Shown: one piece after another, positions 33,230 to 44,995 of the stretch
How the letters are laid out: the number at the start of each line of letters is the position of its first letter
How positions within the stretch are numbered: position 1 is the stretch's first letter
NCBI GenBank assembly: GCA_007182875.1
Contig: AP019514.1
Location: 682,001 to 746,000 of the forward strand
Reading direction: 5' to 3'
DNA: 64,000 bases
From: Vreelandella sulfidaeris
Lineage (GTDB): Bacteria > Pseudomonadota > Gammaproteobacteria > Pseudomonadales > Halomonadaceae
Program-made: the position numbers and the translations under genes
The notes under the pieces: generated by a model
What the model was told of the DNA's origin: nothing
Databases searched by the model: none
The model's input: only the letters and a program-made list of their open reading frames with translations

Positions 33230-33297
33230 TCGTCATGGAATTGTCACATAAGCTTGTTACGTTGCTCGCCGACACAAAACTGTCATTAAATCGTCAT
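33230..33297 (+). promoter_or_regulatory. Two Pho boxes upstream of the Na+/phosphate cotransporter
   Basis: Box 1 is TCGTCAT-GGAA-TTGTCAC (33230-33247), with a weaker third unit GCTTGTT one 11-bp period on. Box 2 is CTGTCAT-TAAA-TCGTCAT (33280-33297). Both fit the PhoB consensus of two CTGTCAT-like heptamers with 4-bp spacers. Box 2 ends 33 bp before the cotransporter ATG, so it could replace a -35 element. PhoB control is inferred from sequence only. Confidence 0.75.
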
Positions 33298-33330
33298 ACA
33301 TAGATTGTCCACCAACACGGCAGACCACTT

Positions 33331-34528
33331 ATGTCGAATCTCGGCCCTTCAACCGATCGTCCTGCTTTTGCCCGCGATGTGCCTCGTGAGGTGCCCGCTT
33401 GGTTGCGCGGTATTTACGCCGGCTTGTGCCTGTACCTGTTCCTGGCAGCGCTTAATGTGCTGGGCGCTGGCCTGGGTGCCTTTGGCAGCGACAGCGACTT
33501 GCTAACCCGCGCCTTCGCTCTTGGCGCAAACCCCTTTATCGCTTTGATGGCCGGGCTACTGGTCACCATGGTGGTGCAGAGTTCGTCATTTACTTCGGCG
33601 CTAATCGTTACGCTGGTGGCAAGCGGTGAGATGACCCTGGGCACCGCCGTTTTCGCTATCATGGGTGCCAATATTGGCACCGCCGTGACCGGTGTAATCG
33701 TCGCCCTGGCCAACGTGCGCATAAAGCGCAACTTCCGACGCTCGTTTACCGCCGCGTTGATGCACGACTTATTCAATATTCTCACGGTCTTGTTGGTGTT
33801 CCCTGTGGAGTGGTTGACGGGAATGTTCCATGCGGAAGGCTACGGCATCTTTACTCGCCTGGCCGGTTGGTGGCTGATTTGATCGGCCTGGAGGAAGTCT
33901 CCAAACCTAGTAGCCCCATCAAGGTAATTACTGCCCCCATTGTCGATGTTGCCAGCTGGCTGGGGTCTACCCTAATGCCCAGTGTAGCCGCTGCCGGACT
34001 CTTCGTGGCGGGGCTAGGTATGCTGCTGATGTTCACGGCGCTGGTCTTTATGGTGAAGAACTTGCGAGGTGCTCTGCTGCGCCATATGGATGGTCTCTTC
34101 CGTACCTATTTCTTCCGTACCGATGCTCGGGCCTACGGCATAGGGTTGGTCTCCACCGTGCTGGTGCAATCGAGCTCAATCACCAGCAGCCTGATGGTGC
34201 CATTGGCGGGGCTGGCGTAGTGCGCCTGCGCCGAGTGCTACCCTTTATGATGGGGGCTAACCTGGGTACCACGATCACCAGTGTTCTGGCGGCCACTGCC
34301 AACCCTATCGCCGCAGCGATGACGGTGGCGCTGTTTCACGTTATCTTCAACGTGACCGGTACCCTTATTTGGTGGCCGCTACGGGTGATTCCGCTGCGCA
34401 TTGCCACTTGGTATGGCCGTTTGGCTGGGCAGAAAATCAGCTATGCCTTCTTGTTCCTGATCGGCGTATTCCTGGTAGTGCCGGTGGTCGGCATTACACT
34501 GACCGAATTATTCATGCGCCTGCGCTAA
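33331..34528 (+). CDS. Na+/phosphate cotransporter (NptA/PNaS family), two frame breaks
   Basis: About 399 residues. The two inverted repeats of the family carry the phosphate/sodium QSSS motifs: VVQSSSFTSALIVTLVASG and VLVQSSSITSSLMVPLAG. The paired GANIGTAVTG and GANLGTTITS loops are also present. Breaks lie near 33878 (shifting WWLI to LADLIGLEEV) and 34215 (one G short). It is followed 24 bp later by a phoU-domain gene, with Pho boxes upstream; this looks like a phosphate-starvation operon distinct from the constitutive-type pit operon at 20.9 kb. Confidence 0.87.
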
Positions 34529-34552
34529 GCGCGGCCAATCGAGGGGTTTCCC

Positions 34553-35239
34553 ATGTTCAAACAGCTTTATAGTGCGCTTACCTCGGAAACCAGCATCGAT
34601 CAGGCCTACGCGGACCTGACCGAGATGCTAGAGCATGGTGCCTGGATGTTCGCACGTGCCAACGAGGTGCTTTACAGCACAGTGCCCGCCGAAGAAGTAC
34701 GGCAGCCGCTTTACCAGCGTGATGTTGCGGTCAACGAGCTTGAGCGCTCCATCCGTCGCAAGGTATTACGCCATTTGACCGTCAATCCCGGCCACGATGT
34801 GGCCATCTGCCTGGCGCTAATGAGTGTAGCGAAAGACGCCGAACGTATTGGCGATTACTGTAAAAACGTCTTTGAAGTCGGCGCTTTCTATAGTGAAGGC
34901 TTTCGTGTGGATCGCTATCAGAAACCTTTGGATAAGATCTCCGAGCGTCTATCGGGACTTTTTAAAGAGTTAATCGAGGCGACGCGTGATTCAAACGAAG
35001 CTCAGGCCCATCGTATTATCACTGCCGCCCGAGAAATAGGCGGAACCTGCGATGGCCTCATCGAAGCGCTGTTAGGTGAAGAAGAGGCGGTTGAGTTTCA
35101 CGAAGCAGTGGCGTACTCGCTGCTGGCTCGCCACTACAAGCGTGTCTCCTCGCATTTGGCCAACATTGCCACTGCGGTAACCGGACGTTTGGAAGATCTG
35201 GACTTTCCCAGTGAGGTCGACGACCGCGCGCTAGACTAA
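34553..35239 (+). CDS. PhoU domain protein
   Basis: 228 residues, all-helical, with PhoU repeats (VNELERSIRRKVLRHL, ICLALMSVAKDAERIGDYCKNVFEV; the second contains the family's E/D-xxxD metal residues). It forms an operon with the Na+/Pi cotransporter. It is not part of a pst operon here, so a direct role in gating or regulating the cotransporter is more likely than classical PhoR signalling. No frame break. Confidence 0.83.
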   Translation: MFKQLYSALTSETSIDQAYADLTEMLEHGAWMFARANEVLYSTVPAEEVRQPLYQRDVAVNELERSIRRKVLRHLTVNPGHDVAICLALMSVAKDAERIGDYCKNVFEVGAFYSEGFRVDRYQKPLDKISERLSGLFKELIEATRDSNEAQAHRIITAAREIGGTCDGLIEALLGEEEAVEFHEAVAYSLLARHYKRVSSHLANIATAVTGRLEDLDFPSEVDDRALD

Positions 35240-35320
35240 GTTTGATAGCCTCAAACAAAAGAGCAGCGTGGCGAATAGGCCGCGGTAAGTTACCTAACCG
35301 CTGCCGCGCTACGTTTAACG

Positions 35321-35353
35321 GACAAGCAGCAACCCCCAGTGGTGCTGCTTGTC
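35321..35353. terminator. Hairpin between phoU and guaB
   Basis: GACAAGCAGCA (35321-35331) pairs with TGCTGCTTGTC (35343-35353). There is no clear T-run, so termination strength is uncertain. Confidence 0.5.
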
Positions 35354-35359
35354 TTGTGA

Positions 35360-36923
<1,564 letters not shown>

Positions 36924-37019
36924 CCAGCGTTTTTAGTTAAAACGGCGGCGGGCACAACAGCTCGCCGCTTGCTTTTGGCCTTACCAGCGGCACCTACACC
37001 GCTTAACCGAGACCCCGCC

Positions 37020-38596
37020 ATGAGTGACATTCACGCCCATAAGATTTTGATTCTCGACTTCGGCTCGCAGTACACCCAACTGATCGCCCGCCGCGTTCGT
37101 GAGATCGGCGTTTATTCCGAAGTCCGCGCGTTTGATATCACCGAAGAAGAGATCCGCGAGTACAACCCCAACGGCATTATCATGGCCGGTGGGCCGGAAT
37201 CCGTGACGGAGCTGGACTCCCCGCGTGCGCCGCAGTGCGTGTTTGAAATGGGCCTGCCGGTGTTTGGTATCTGCTACGGCATGCAAACCATGGCCGAGCA
37301 GCTGGGCGGTAAGGTAGAAGGCTCCAACCAGCGTGAATTCGGCTACGCGCAGATTCAGATCGACGAAGATAACGCGCTGTTCAAAGACATCAAGGACCAC
37401 GTAGACGCTAAAAGCGGCAAAACCCTGCTGGACGTATGGATGAGCCACGGCGACAAGGTCGCCGAAGCGCCCGCCGAGTTCACCGTGACCGCTTCCACGC
37501 CGAGCTGCCCGATTGCCGCCATGGCCTGGGAAGAGAAGCAGTTTTACGGTGTTCAGTTCCACCCGGAAGTGACCCATACCCTGCAGGGCCAGCGCATTCT
37601 TGAGCACTTCGTGCTGGATATCTGTAAAGCCGAAAAGCTGTGGACGCCCGCACAAATCATCGAAGACCAGGTTCAGCGCGTGCGTGAGCAAGTGGGCGAC
37701 CGCCATGTACTGCTTGGCCTTTCCGGCGGTGTGGATTCTTCTGTGGTTGCCGCGCTGCTGCACAAAGCGATTGGCACCCAACTGACCTGCGTATTCGTGG
37801 ATAACGGCCTGCTGCGTAAAGCGGAAGGCGATCAGGTAATGGAAACCTTTGCCAAGCACATGGGCGTGAAGGTGATCCGTGTAGACGCCGAAGACCTGTT
37901 CCTCGGCAAGCTGAAGGGCGAGAAAGACCCCGAAGCCAAGCGCAAGATCATCGGCAACACCTTCATCGACGTGTTCGATGAAGAGGCCAGCAAAATTGAA
38001 GGTGTGGAGTTCCTGGCCCAGGGCACCATCTACCCGGACGTGATCGAATCCGCCGCCTCTAAAACTGGCAAAGCGCACGTGATCAAATCCCACCACAACG
38101 TCGGTGGCCTGCCGGAAACCATGAAGCTCAAGCTGGTCGAGCCGCTGCGCGAACTGTTCAAAGACGAAGTGCGCAAACTCGGCCTGGAACTCGGCCTGCC
38201 CTACGATATGGTCTACCGCCACCCATTCCCCGGCCCCGGCCTGGCGTGCGTATTCTGGGCGAAGTGAAGAAGGACTACGCCGACATCCTCCGTGATGCCG
38301 ACGCCATCTTCATCGAAGAGCTGCGCGCCTCTGGATGGTACGAAAAAACCAGCCAAGCCTTCGCCGTGTTCCTGCCGGTGAAATCAGTAGGCGTCGTCGG
38401 CGACGGCCGCCGCTACGAATGGGTCATCGCGCTACGCGCGGTCGAAACCATCGACTTCATGACCGCTCGCTGGGCGCACCTGCCTTATGAGCTGCTAGAG
38501 AAGGTTTCCAACCGGATTATCAATGAGCTGGAAGGGGTTTCACGGGTGACTTATGACGTGAGTAGTAAGCCGCCTGCTACGATTGAGTGGGAGTGA
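37020..38596 (+). CDS. guaA: GMP synthase (glutamine-hydrolysing) GuaA (one frame break)
   Basis: XMP to GMP with glutamine and ATP; 525 residues. The class I amidotransferase domain (Cys in FGICYGMQ, His/Glu in FHPEVTHT) is followed by the ATP-pyrophosphatase P-loop (LSGGVDSSV) and the dimerisation domain. The start at 37020 ([15 protein letters not shown]) is standard. One G is missing near 38246 in GPGLGVRI, producing an early false stop. The 3' end of guaA is a known integration site for genomic islands elsewhere; the accessory region begins just after it here. Confidence 0.97.
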
Positions 38597-38622
38597 TTTC
38601 TCACTAGAGCTTTGTTCGTTAA

Positions 38623-38645
38623 AAACCCGCCAATTGGCGGGTTTA
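38623..38645. terminator. Terminator after guaA
   Basis: AAACCCGCCAATTGGCGGGTTT is an almost loop-free palindrome (22 bp in total) 27 bp after the guaA stop, then ATTGT. It can work in both directions. Confidence 0.8.
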
Positions 38646-38805
38646 TTGTAGCTGCATTGACTCGTGTAATCTGAAATTGTGAGAGAGTTTGGAAGAGCCT
38701 ATTTGGTGCTTTTTTTATTTTCCACTTCACCCGCCTCAGCATCTATTGATTAGAATTATAAGGCTGCAATTTCGTGATCTAAAGAGCTGGTTAGGAGTTC
38801 TAGGT

Positions 38806-41800
38806 ATGTCAATAATCGAGTTGCAAAAGAAGATCTAGCAAGACTAACCGACACGCAACTCGAAGAACTTATTGCTCGACTTTGTGAAGCAGAACTCGCT
38901 GCTTATGGCGGAAAGCTAAGGGATGTCTTCTGGTCTGGCTCGATAACTGCGCCAGACGGTGGTGTAGATATCAGAGTTACCGCTTCAAACGGCAATTTTG
39001 ATGGAGATTTTATTCTCCGTTCAGATACAGTTTTTCAAGCTAAAGCTAAGCCCATGCGGCGTGCAGAAGTTCTAAATGAAATGCGAAATGGCGAAGAATT
39101 GTCGGCTATTGTGAAGGAGTTGGCTGAAGTGGATGGGGCATACATAATAGCCTCAACCGAGGACTGCTCACCACCGACTTATAAAAAGCGCATAAAAGCT
39201 ATGCGTGAGGCTATAACATCGGATCCACATACAACGTCGCTAGCTATTAATTACTATGACCGATCATGTCTTCACCGTTGGCTGCGTCAGTATCCATCTG
39301 TTCAGTTATGGCTTAGAGATGTTCTTGGACGCCCCTTATCCGGATGGCGTCCCTTCGGCAGATGGAGTTCAACACCTATAGATATCGGCGATAGTCTAAT
39401 TCTAGAAGAAGGTATCACGGTTAATATTCCTTCGTCAGGCCATAAAGAACTCTCGCTTGAAGAAGCTATCCTAGCAGTCCGCAGGCTTATTTTGTCTTCT
39501 AAAAAAGACAATTAGGATTACGGGGCTGTCAGGGAGTAGGGAAAGTCTCGCTTCGTTCAAGCATTGTTTGAAGAAGACGTTGGTGAAGAGGTGTTGGATC
39601 GGACAGCAGTTATTTATGCGGACATTGGAAACCAGCCTGATCCATCTGCACATACAATGATAGAGACTTTGCTTGCTCAACAAGCGTCTATAATAGTTGT
39701 TTTAGATAATTGCCAATCTGAGTTGCACAGTACGCTTTCAGAACGTCTTCGATCTCACAACAATTCGCTTAAGCTAATCACCGTCGAGTACGATATTCGA
39801 GAGGACAAGCCTCAAACAACTGAGGTTGTGCAAATCGAAGCAAATGGCCCCAAAGTTGCAGAAAAATTACTCATTAGGCGTCATCCTGAGTTAGGGCAAC
39901 TGAATGCGGCAAAAATTGCCGAGTTTTCTGAAGGTAATGCCAGGCTTGCTTTAGCAATCGCCGAGTCAGCCCCAATCGACGGTACATTGTCTAGGCTTAC
40001 CGATGAACAACTGTTCAATCGCCTGTTTTATCAGCGTCATAAACACGACTCAGGCCTTAAGGAGCAGGCCGAGGTGTTATCTCTGGTGTACTCGTTTTCG
40101 ATTGGGAGGGAAGAGGGTGGAGTAGACGAGCTTAGTCTTCTTGGCGAGCTCTGCGAATACAGCAAGCGGAGCATGCACAGAGCGATTCAAACTTTAGTTG
40201 AGCGTCAAGTCGCACAACAACGAGCCCGGTGGCGGGCGATCTTACCGCATGTGATTGCAAATCGACTTGCCACCGATGCGCTCAATAAGATTCCAGCTGA
40301 CATGCTTGCTGAAATTTTCGAGCGACGTGCCAGTCCACGGCTTCTGAAATCTTTTGGGCGACGTTTGGGGTTTCTTCATAAACACCCAGTTGCAATCAAA
40401 ATCGTGAGCCTTTGGATGTCTGATGGAGGTTTTTATCAGATCCTACTCAATTCAATGAGCATGAACGACAGCTCTTCCGGTACATCGCGCCAGTTGCACC
40501 AGAAAGAACACTTGATTTGATTGAGAGAACTCTGACAACAAAGGATCTTCTTGTTAACCTTAGGCCTAGTGACCCATTTCGATTAGTTTCTCTTAATCTA
40601 CTTGTAGGTCTGGCTTATTATCCAGAATACTTCGAACGTGCTGTAGAAGTACTCCTTCAGGTTGCTGAGCACGAAGATACTGAAAACAATTACGATAGCG
40701 TACGTGGGAAATTGAAGGGATTGTTTCAATTATATTTATCTGGCACGCATGCTAATCTGGAGCAGCGTGCCAGCGTTGTTCGAGTTTGCTTATGTTCAAA
40801 CGTACCGACCAGGCAAGAAATAGGTCTTAAATTACTTAGTTCTGCGTTAGAGTCTGATCGATGGTCTGGTCATAGCATGATGGAGTTTGGGGCTAGACCT
40901 AGAGATTACGGACATAACCCAAATTTCGATGAACGTCTTCAATGGTTGAGACGCTTTATTAAAATTTCCGTCGAAGTGTCGAACTTTGGGGAATCAACTT
41001 TAGCGAGTTCAGCAAGGCAATTAGTTGCTAGTCGCTTTCGTTTCCTTTGGCGCTATCCAGACTTACGTCCTGACCTGTATTCTATAGCTTTAGATTTAAA
41101 CGATAAAGCCCCTTGGCTTGAGGGGTGGCGTGCCGTTTGCTCGGCTCTTTACTACGACTATAGAAAGTCTTTAAGTAGTTCAGAATTGGAGTCGGTTAAA
41201 TCTCAGTTACTCATGTTAAAAGATGAGCTCTCTCCTAAAGACCTAGTTTCAAAAATTGAGGCTCTCGTGATCAATCCTGGTCAACAAAGCTGGCTACTTG
41301 ATGACGAGTTTGACGAACAAAATCCAAAAAAATATGAAGATGCGAGAGTACGCCTCGAAAATAGAGCATTTGGATATGGCGAGCAGGTGGGTAAGATGCC
41401 TGCAATGTTGCAATTACTTGCTATGAAATTGTTTGATAGTAATCATGCGCCAAACAGGATGGCCTTTGGCCGAGGACTTATGAGCAGTTCAGCAAAACCT
41501 CGCTGGACGTGGGATATCCTTATTGAAGCTTTGCATTCACTTGAAAGTAAGTTATTTAACTACAGCGTTCTATCGGGTGCTTTAGAAGAGCTATCAAATT
41601 TGGATAAACAGCTCACATTCGAATTGCTCAACGAAGCTGCGGACGACGAACTTCTTAAGCCAATAATTGTTGGCCTACATCCGTATAGTAGTTTTTCTGA
41701 AGTCGATTTTGATCGATGCGTAAACGTATTTGAATCTATTGAAGGTCATGTTCAAGGAATTGAGAGGCTTTTTTGGCAAGATGAGTATCTGAACGTTGCT

Positions 41801-42654
41801 TACTCAAAGTTGGTCGATTTAGCTAAAAAATTACTTTTTAAAGCTAATGGTGACTGTGTGTTGCTAGAAGCTTTGACTATGCGCTTGCATGGCAAAGTGA
41901 AAAGTGAAGATATTTTGGGAGAGGAACTTCGTAAAATTGCCTTGCGCGCGGCGGCGAGTCATCTAACCAAAAATGACCCTGAGCCCGGAGGTTTGGGTGA
42001 TTATAGACTCACGGAGGTTTTAAGCCATTGTTTGCCATTCAAAGGGTGTGTTGAGGAGAAAACCTTGGTTTTAGACGCCTTGTTCAATGACAGCAATGGG
42101 GCATTAGAACATATGTATTGGTATGGAGAAGCTGTCACTGTGGTCGTCAAGCATCTTACGTCGCCATTTTGACCCGTGCTCTTCTTGAAGGTGATGTTCA
42201 GGATTATCTTCGCTTCCATATTTCTGAGGGTGAACCGAACTTCAAAAACCCACTTGAGAACGTAAGTTCGAAGGATTTAATTGATTGGTGCATAAATTCT
42301 GGAGACGAAAAAGCGTGGAAACTAATAGCTGGCATTATAGCTCCGTTTGATTCAACTCAGGATGACAAGGCCTGTAAGTTGTCGGAGCAAGCATTAGCAA
42401 TACTTAATGCCGCGCCAAATTCAGTTGAAGTACTAGACATATACGTTGATGCTGTTTCTCCCATGAGCTGCTCGGGTAATAGTGCTAATATAATGGCTAG
42501 ACGTATCTTAGCATTAAAAGAACTAGAATCATCTGAATTGGAGGGTTTGGCGGAACATTTAAGAAATGTTCTGACGCGGCTAAAAAGGGATGAGGCTGAA
42601 GAACGAGCTCGTGAAGCCAATAGAGATCGCGAAAGGGAGCAGAGGTTTGAATAG
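38806..42654 (+). CDS. Large nuclease-STAND NTPase, Avs-like anti-phage candidate (frame breaks)
   Basis: I do not recognise a named gene. Reconstructed length is about 1280 residues. N-terminal domain (about 1-235): an acidic GGVDIRV near residue 52 and VFQAK near 80 form a PD-(D/E)xK-type nuclease signature with the QxK variant seen in Mrr/Cap4-like enzymes. Next comes a P-loop (GLSGVGKS, about 240), a Walker B-like SIIVVLDNC (about 290), a STAND-type GNARLALAIA and a winged-helix-like stretch to about 500. The long helical remainder probably senses a ligand. Breaks near 38813, 39515-39545, 40435 and 42149 are homopolymer-type. Start ATG 38806 with TTAGGAG before it. It is AT-richer than its neighbours and stands alone. 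Nuclease + STAND NTPase + helical repeat is the architecture of Avs defence proteins; function here is inferred. Confidence 0.62.
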
Positions 42655-42832
42655 GGAAACATGTTCACCTTAAATATTTAATTTTGAGTGTCACAAGCAC
42701 CTAATATCCCACATTCCAAAGAACGTTCTTGCAGCAACCCCGCCAGATAAATGTGGGATTACTCGTCCAGGCTGAATGTTCAATTTCTGCTGCATCCTCT
42801 TTCCCATCTGAAACATTTCCCTGCCTAGCCCT
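42655..42832. other. Intergenic spacer with a distant inverted repeat
   Basis: TCCCACATT (about 42706-42714) and AATGTGGGA (about 42757-42765) are inverted copies around a loop containing the palindrome GAACGTTC. No gene is seen. It could end transcription of the NTPase gene or mark an old insertion edge. Confidence 0.4.
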
Positions 42833-42895
42833 TGAGCCGAATATAAACCATAATCGGCTCATAATATGATCTGAATAGGCGGGGCAATCGGCTCA
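42833..42895 (+). promoter_or_regulatory. Operator/promoter of the Fic gene
   Basis: TGAGCCGA (42833-42840) and TCGGCTCA (42854-42861) form a perfect 8-bp inverted repeat with a 13-bp spacer. A second TCGGCTCA (42888-42895) runs into the Fic start codon. TAATATGAT between them resembles a -10 region. The arrangement suggests autoregulation by the Fic protein or a lost partner. A near copy of the first 45 bp recurs at 46978. Confidence 0.6.
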
Positions 42896-44023
42896 TGTAT
42901 ATCTGGGAACAGCGCCATTGGCCGTGTTTTGAGTGGGACGAATCGGTGCTTCGGCCTACGTTGGATGACGTGCGGCTACTGCAGGGCCGCGTGCTGGGTA
43001 AAACCGAGGCTGTCCACGGCCAGGCCGATCTGGATGTAGAGATGGATGCACTGATCCAGAATGCACTTCGTACCAGCGAAATTGAAGGTGAGCGCCTGGA
43101 TGTTGGCTCCGTGAGGTCTTCCGTTGTTCTCCAGTTGGGTTTAGAGCAGGCAGGTGTCTCCACCAGAACAACACCAGCATCTGAGGCGCTGGTTGAGCTA
43201 TTGCTGCAATCTACGCGTCAGTTGGACGAGCCGCTTTCCGGGAACAGTTGTGCCTTTGGCAATCCATGCTTTTGTTCAAGGCCCCGGCGTGCTAGGCAAA
43301 GTACGTGTAGGCGAGCTGCGCGGCAATCACATCATGCAAGTGGTGTCGGGGCGGCTTGATCAGCCTAACGTGCATTTTGAAGCATCGCCCCGTGGGCAGT
43401 TGGAGGCTGAGCTGGATGCCTTTATTACTTGGTTCAACCAGCCGCCTCAGGGGCTTGATGGGCTGGTTCGCGCTGGCATCACCCACCTATGGTTGATTAC
43501 CTTGCACCCCTTTGATGATGGTAATGGGCGCGTTACCCGCGCGGTGACAGATCGCGCGCTTGCGCAAGCAGAGCGGCAATCCGTCCGCTTCTATTCCTTG
43601 AGCGCGGCTATTATGGCGCGCCGCCACGCTTACTACGATCACCTTGAAAGCGCTCAGAAAGGCAGCCTCGATATTACACCGTGGTTGTTGTGGTTTCTGG
43701 ACACGCTGAAAGAGGCGCTTGAGCAGGCGCTGTTAAGAATCGACCGTGTGTTAATGAAAGCCACCTTCTGGCAGCGCCATGCCACCACCGTGCTGAATGA
43801 ACGGCAAATCAAGGTGCTGAACCGCTTATTGGATACGGCAGGGGAGGAGTTTGAGCAGGGCATCAATGCTCGTAAGTACCAATCGTTAGCCAAAGTGAGT
43901 AAAGCCACCGCCACGCGGGATTTGGCAGAGCTGCTGGAAAAGGCTGCCTCCAAGCTACCCGGCGGTGGGCGCAGCACGCGCTATACGGTGTTACTTGGAC
44001 GAACAGTGGATGGCACCTTGTAG
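42895..44023 (+). CDS. Fic family protein, putative AMPylase with N-terminal inhibitory helix
   Basis: About 377 residues. The DUF4172-type N-terminus (MYIWEQRHWPCFEWDE) is followed by the inhibitory-helix motif (S/T)xxxE(G/N), seen as TSEIEG (about residue 61). The canonical Fic active site HPFDDGNGR lies at about 43507-43533, and a winged-helix DNA-binding-like C-terminus (KVSKATATRDLAELLEKA) closes it. Two T/C-run deletions near 43234 and 43270 break the frame. Having its own inhibitory motif, it would be a class II, self-restrained Fic enzyme that transfers AMP to a target; the target is unknown. The C-terminal winged helix may bind the upstream palindromes. Confidence 0.85.
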
Positions 44024-44096
44024 TGGAGAATACGCAAGCCGCTATGCCATGGCATGTGAACAAGGTACCTGCTGGTAAGGTTTATAAAATTCTTAT

Positions 44097-44120
44097 AAAG
44101 TCACTTTGAGTGACTTTTTT
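44097..44120 (+). promoter_or_regulatory. Inverted repeat 1: AbiE operator and/or Fic terminator
   Basis: AAAGTCACT-TTG-AGTGACTTT followed by TTT. As RNA it is a good intrinsic terminator for the Fic gene. As DNA it matches a second repeat over the abiEi start and so may also be an AbiEi binding site. Confidence 0.65.
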
Positions 44121-44171
44121 TGGTATTTATTAAACTCTGGTCATTGTGCTGGTTTATAGAAAGTGTATTTT

Positions 44172-44187
44172 AGTCACTATGAGTGAT
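44172..44187 (+). promoter_or_regulatory. Inverted repeat 2 over the abiEi start codon
   Basis: AGTCACT-ATG-AGTGA, the same palindrome as at 44097 with the start codon as its spacer; the centres are 73 bp apart, about seven helical turns. AbiEi-type antitoxins are known to repress their operon by binding paired inverted repeats. Confidence 0.6.
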
Positions 44188-44995
44188 CAAAATGATGGAA
44201 AATTAAACCTCCTGCTGGCTGGGCTGAGCGATACCGGCGTTGTTTCCAGCCGGTGGTTAAGAGCGCATGGCTATTACAGTAGCTTGTTGGCCCGCTATGT
44301 CGCGAGTGGTTGGCTGGTCTCCCCGGCGCGTGGCGTGTACATGCGCAAAGGCGGCTCCCTTGAGTGGGGAAGGGGTGGTGCGCACGCTGCAACAGACTGA
44401 GGGTTTGTCGCTGCATATAGGGGGACGCTTTGCTTTGGCTTGGCTGGGGCATGAGCACTACCTACGGCTTGGCGAAGCCGCAGTAATCACACTCTATGGA
44501 TTGGATCGCTTGCCGGGGTGGGTGTAAGTTGCCGTTGGTGGAGCGTGTCGACTACTGCGGCAAGGGGCCTTTGACCTGCCAGTTATTCCGCTTACAGATG
44601 AGACAACGGATCAGGCGTTGCTGGAACAAGGGCTGGAACGGCGTGAAGCGGTGCCGAGCGGGGGCTTGTATGCTCTACACCGGAGCGGGCCATGCTGGAG
44701 TTATGTAATGAGGCGTCTGATGCTGGTGGGGTCTACGAGGTTGATGCATTGTTGCAGGGCATGGCCACCCCACGTCCAAAGCGGCTTGAAATGCTGCTGA
44801 GCCATTGCCACAGCATCAAGGCTAAGCGTCTGTTTCTCGCGCTGGCCGAGCGTCATGGGCACGCTTGGTTTTCGCACCTATCGGTTAATAGTTTGAATCT
44901 CGGTCGTGGTAAGCGATCGCTGGTTCCCTGGTGGCCGTTTGCATTCGAAGTACCAAATTGTTCTGCCGGGAGATCTTGATGAGCAGTTGGGATAA
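44179..44995 (+). CDS. abiEi: AbiEi-type antitoxin (type IV toxin-antitoxin), frame breaks
   Basis: About 271 residues. The N-terminal winged helix typical of AbiEi (GVVSSRWLRAHGYYSSLLARYVASGWLVSPARGVYMRKG, about 17-60) would bind the operator. The remaining domain contains RLGEAAVITLYGLDRLPGWV and ends LPGDLDEQLG. Breaks near 44372, 44525, 44573, 44685 and 44928 are G/T-run or similar single-base errors. It overlaps the toxin gene by 17 bp, so antitoxin and toxin are translationally coupled. It represses the operon and counters the toxin in trans without binding it (known for the family). Confidence 0.83.

Noticed and set aside
36981..38222. 413-codon open frame on the minus strand
   Set aside because: Exact antisense shadow of guaA; His/Leu/Phe-rich composition with no domain, caused by the codon bias of the real gene.
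38540..38600. guaA 3' end as an attL/attR pair for an integrated island
   Set aside because: I searched for the last ~20 bases of guaA (ATTGAGTGGGAGTGA) downstream and found only short chance matches (GAGTGGGA inside the Fic gene); no integrase is encoded.
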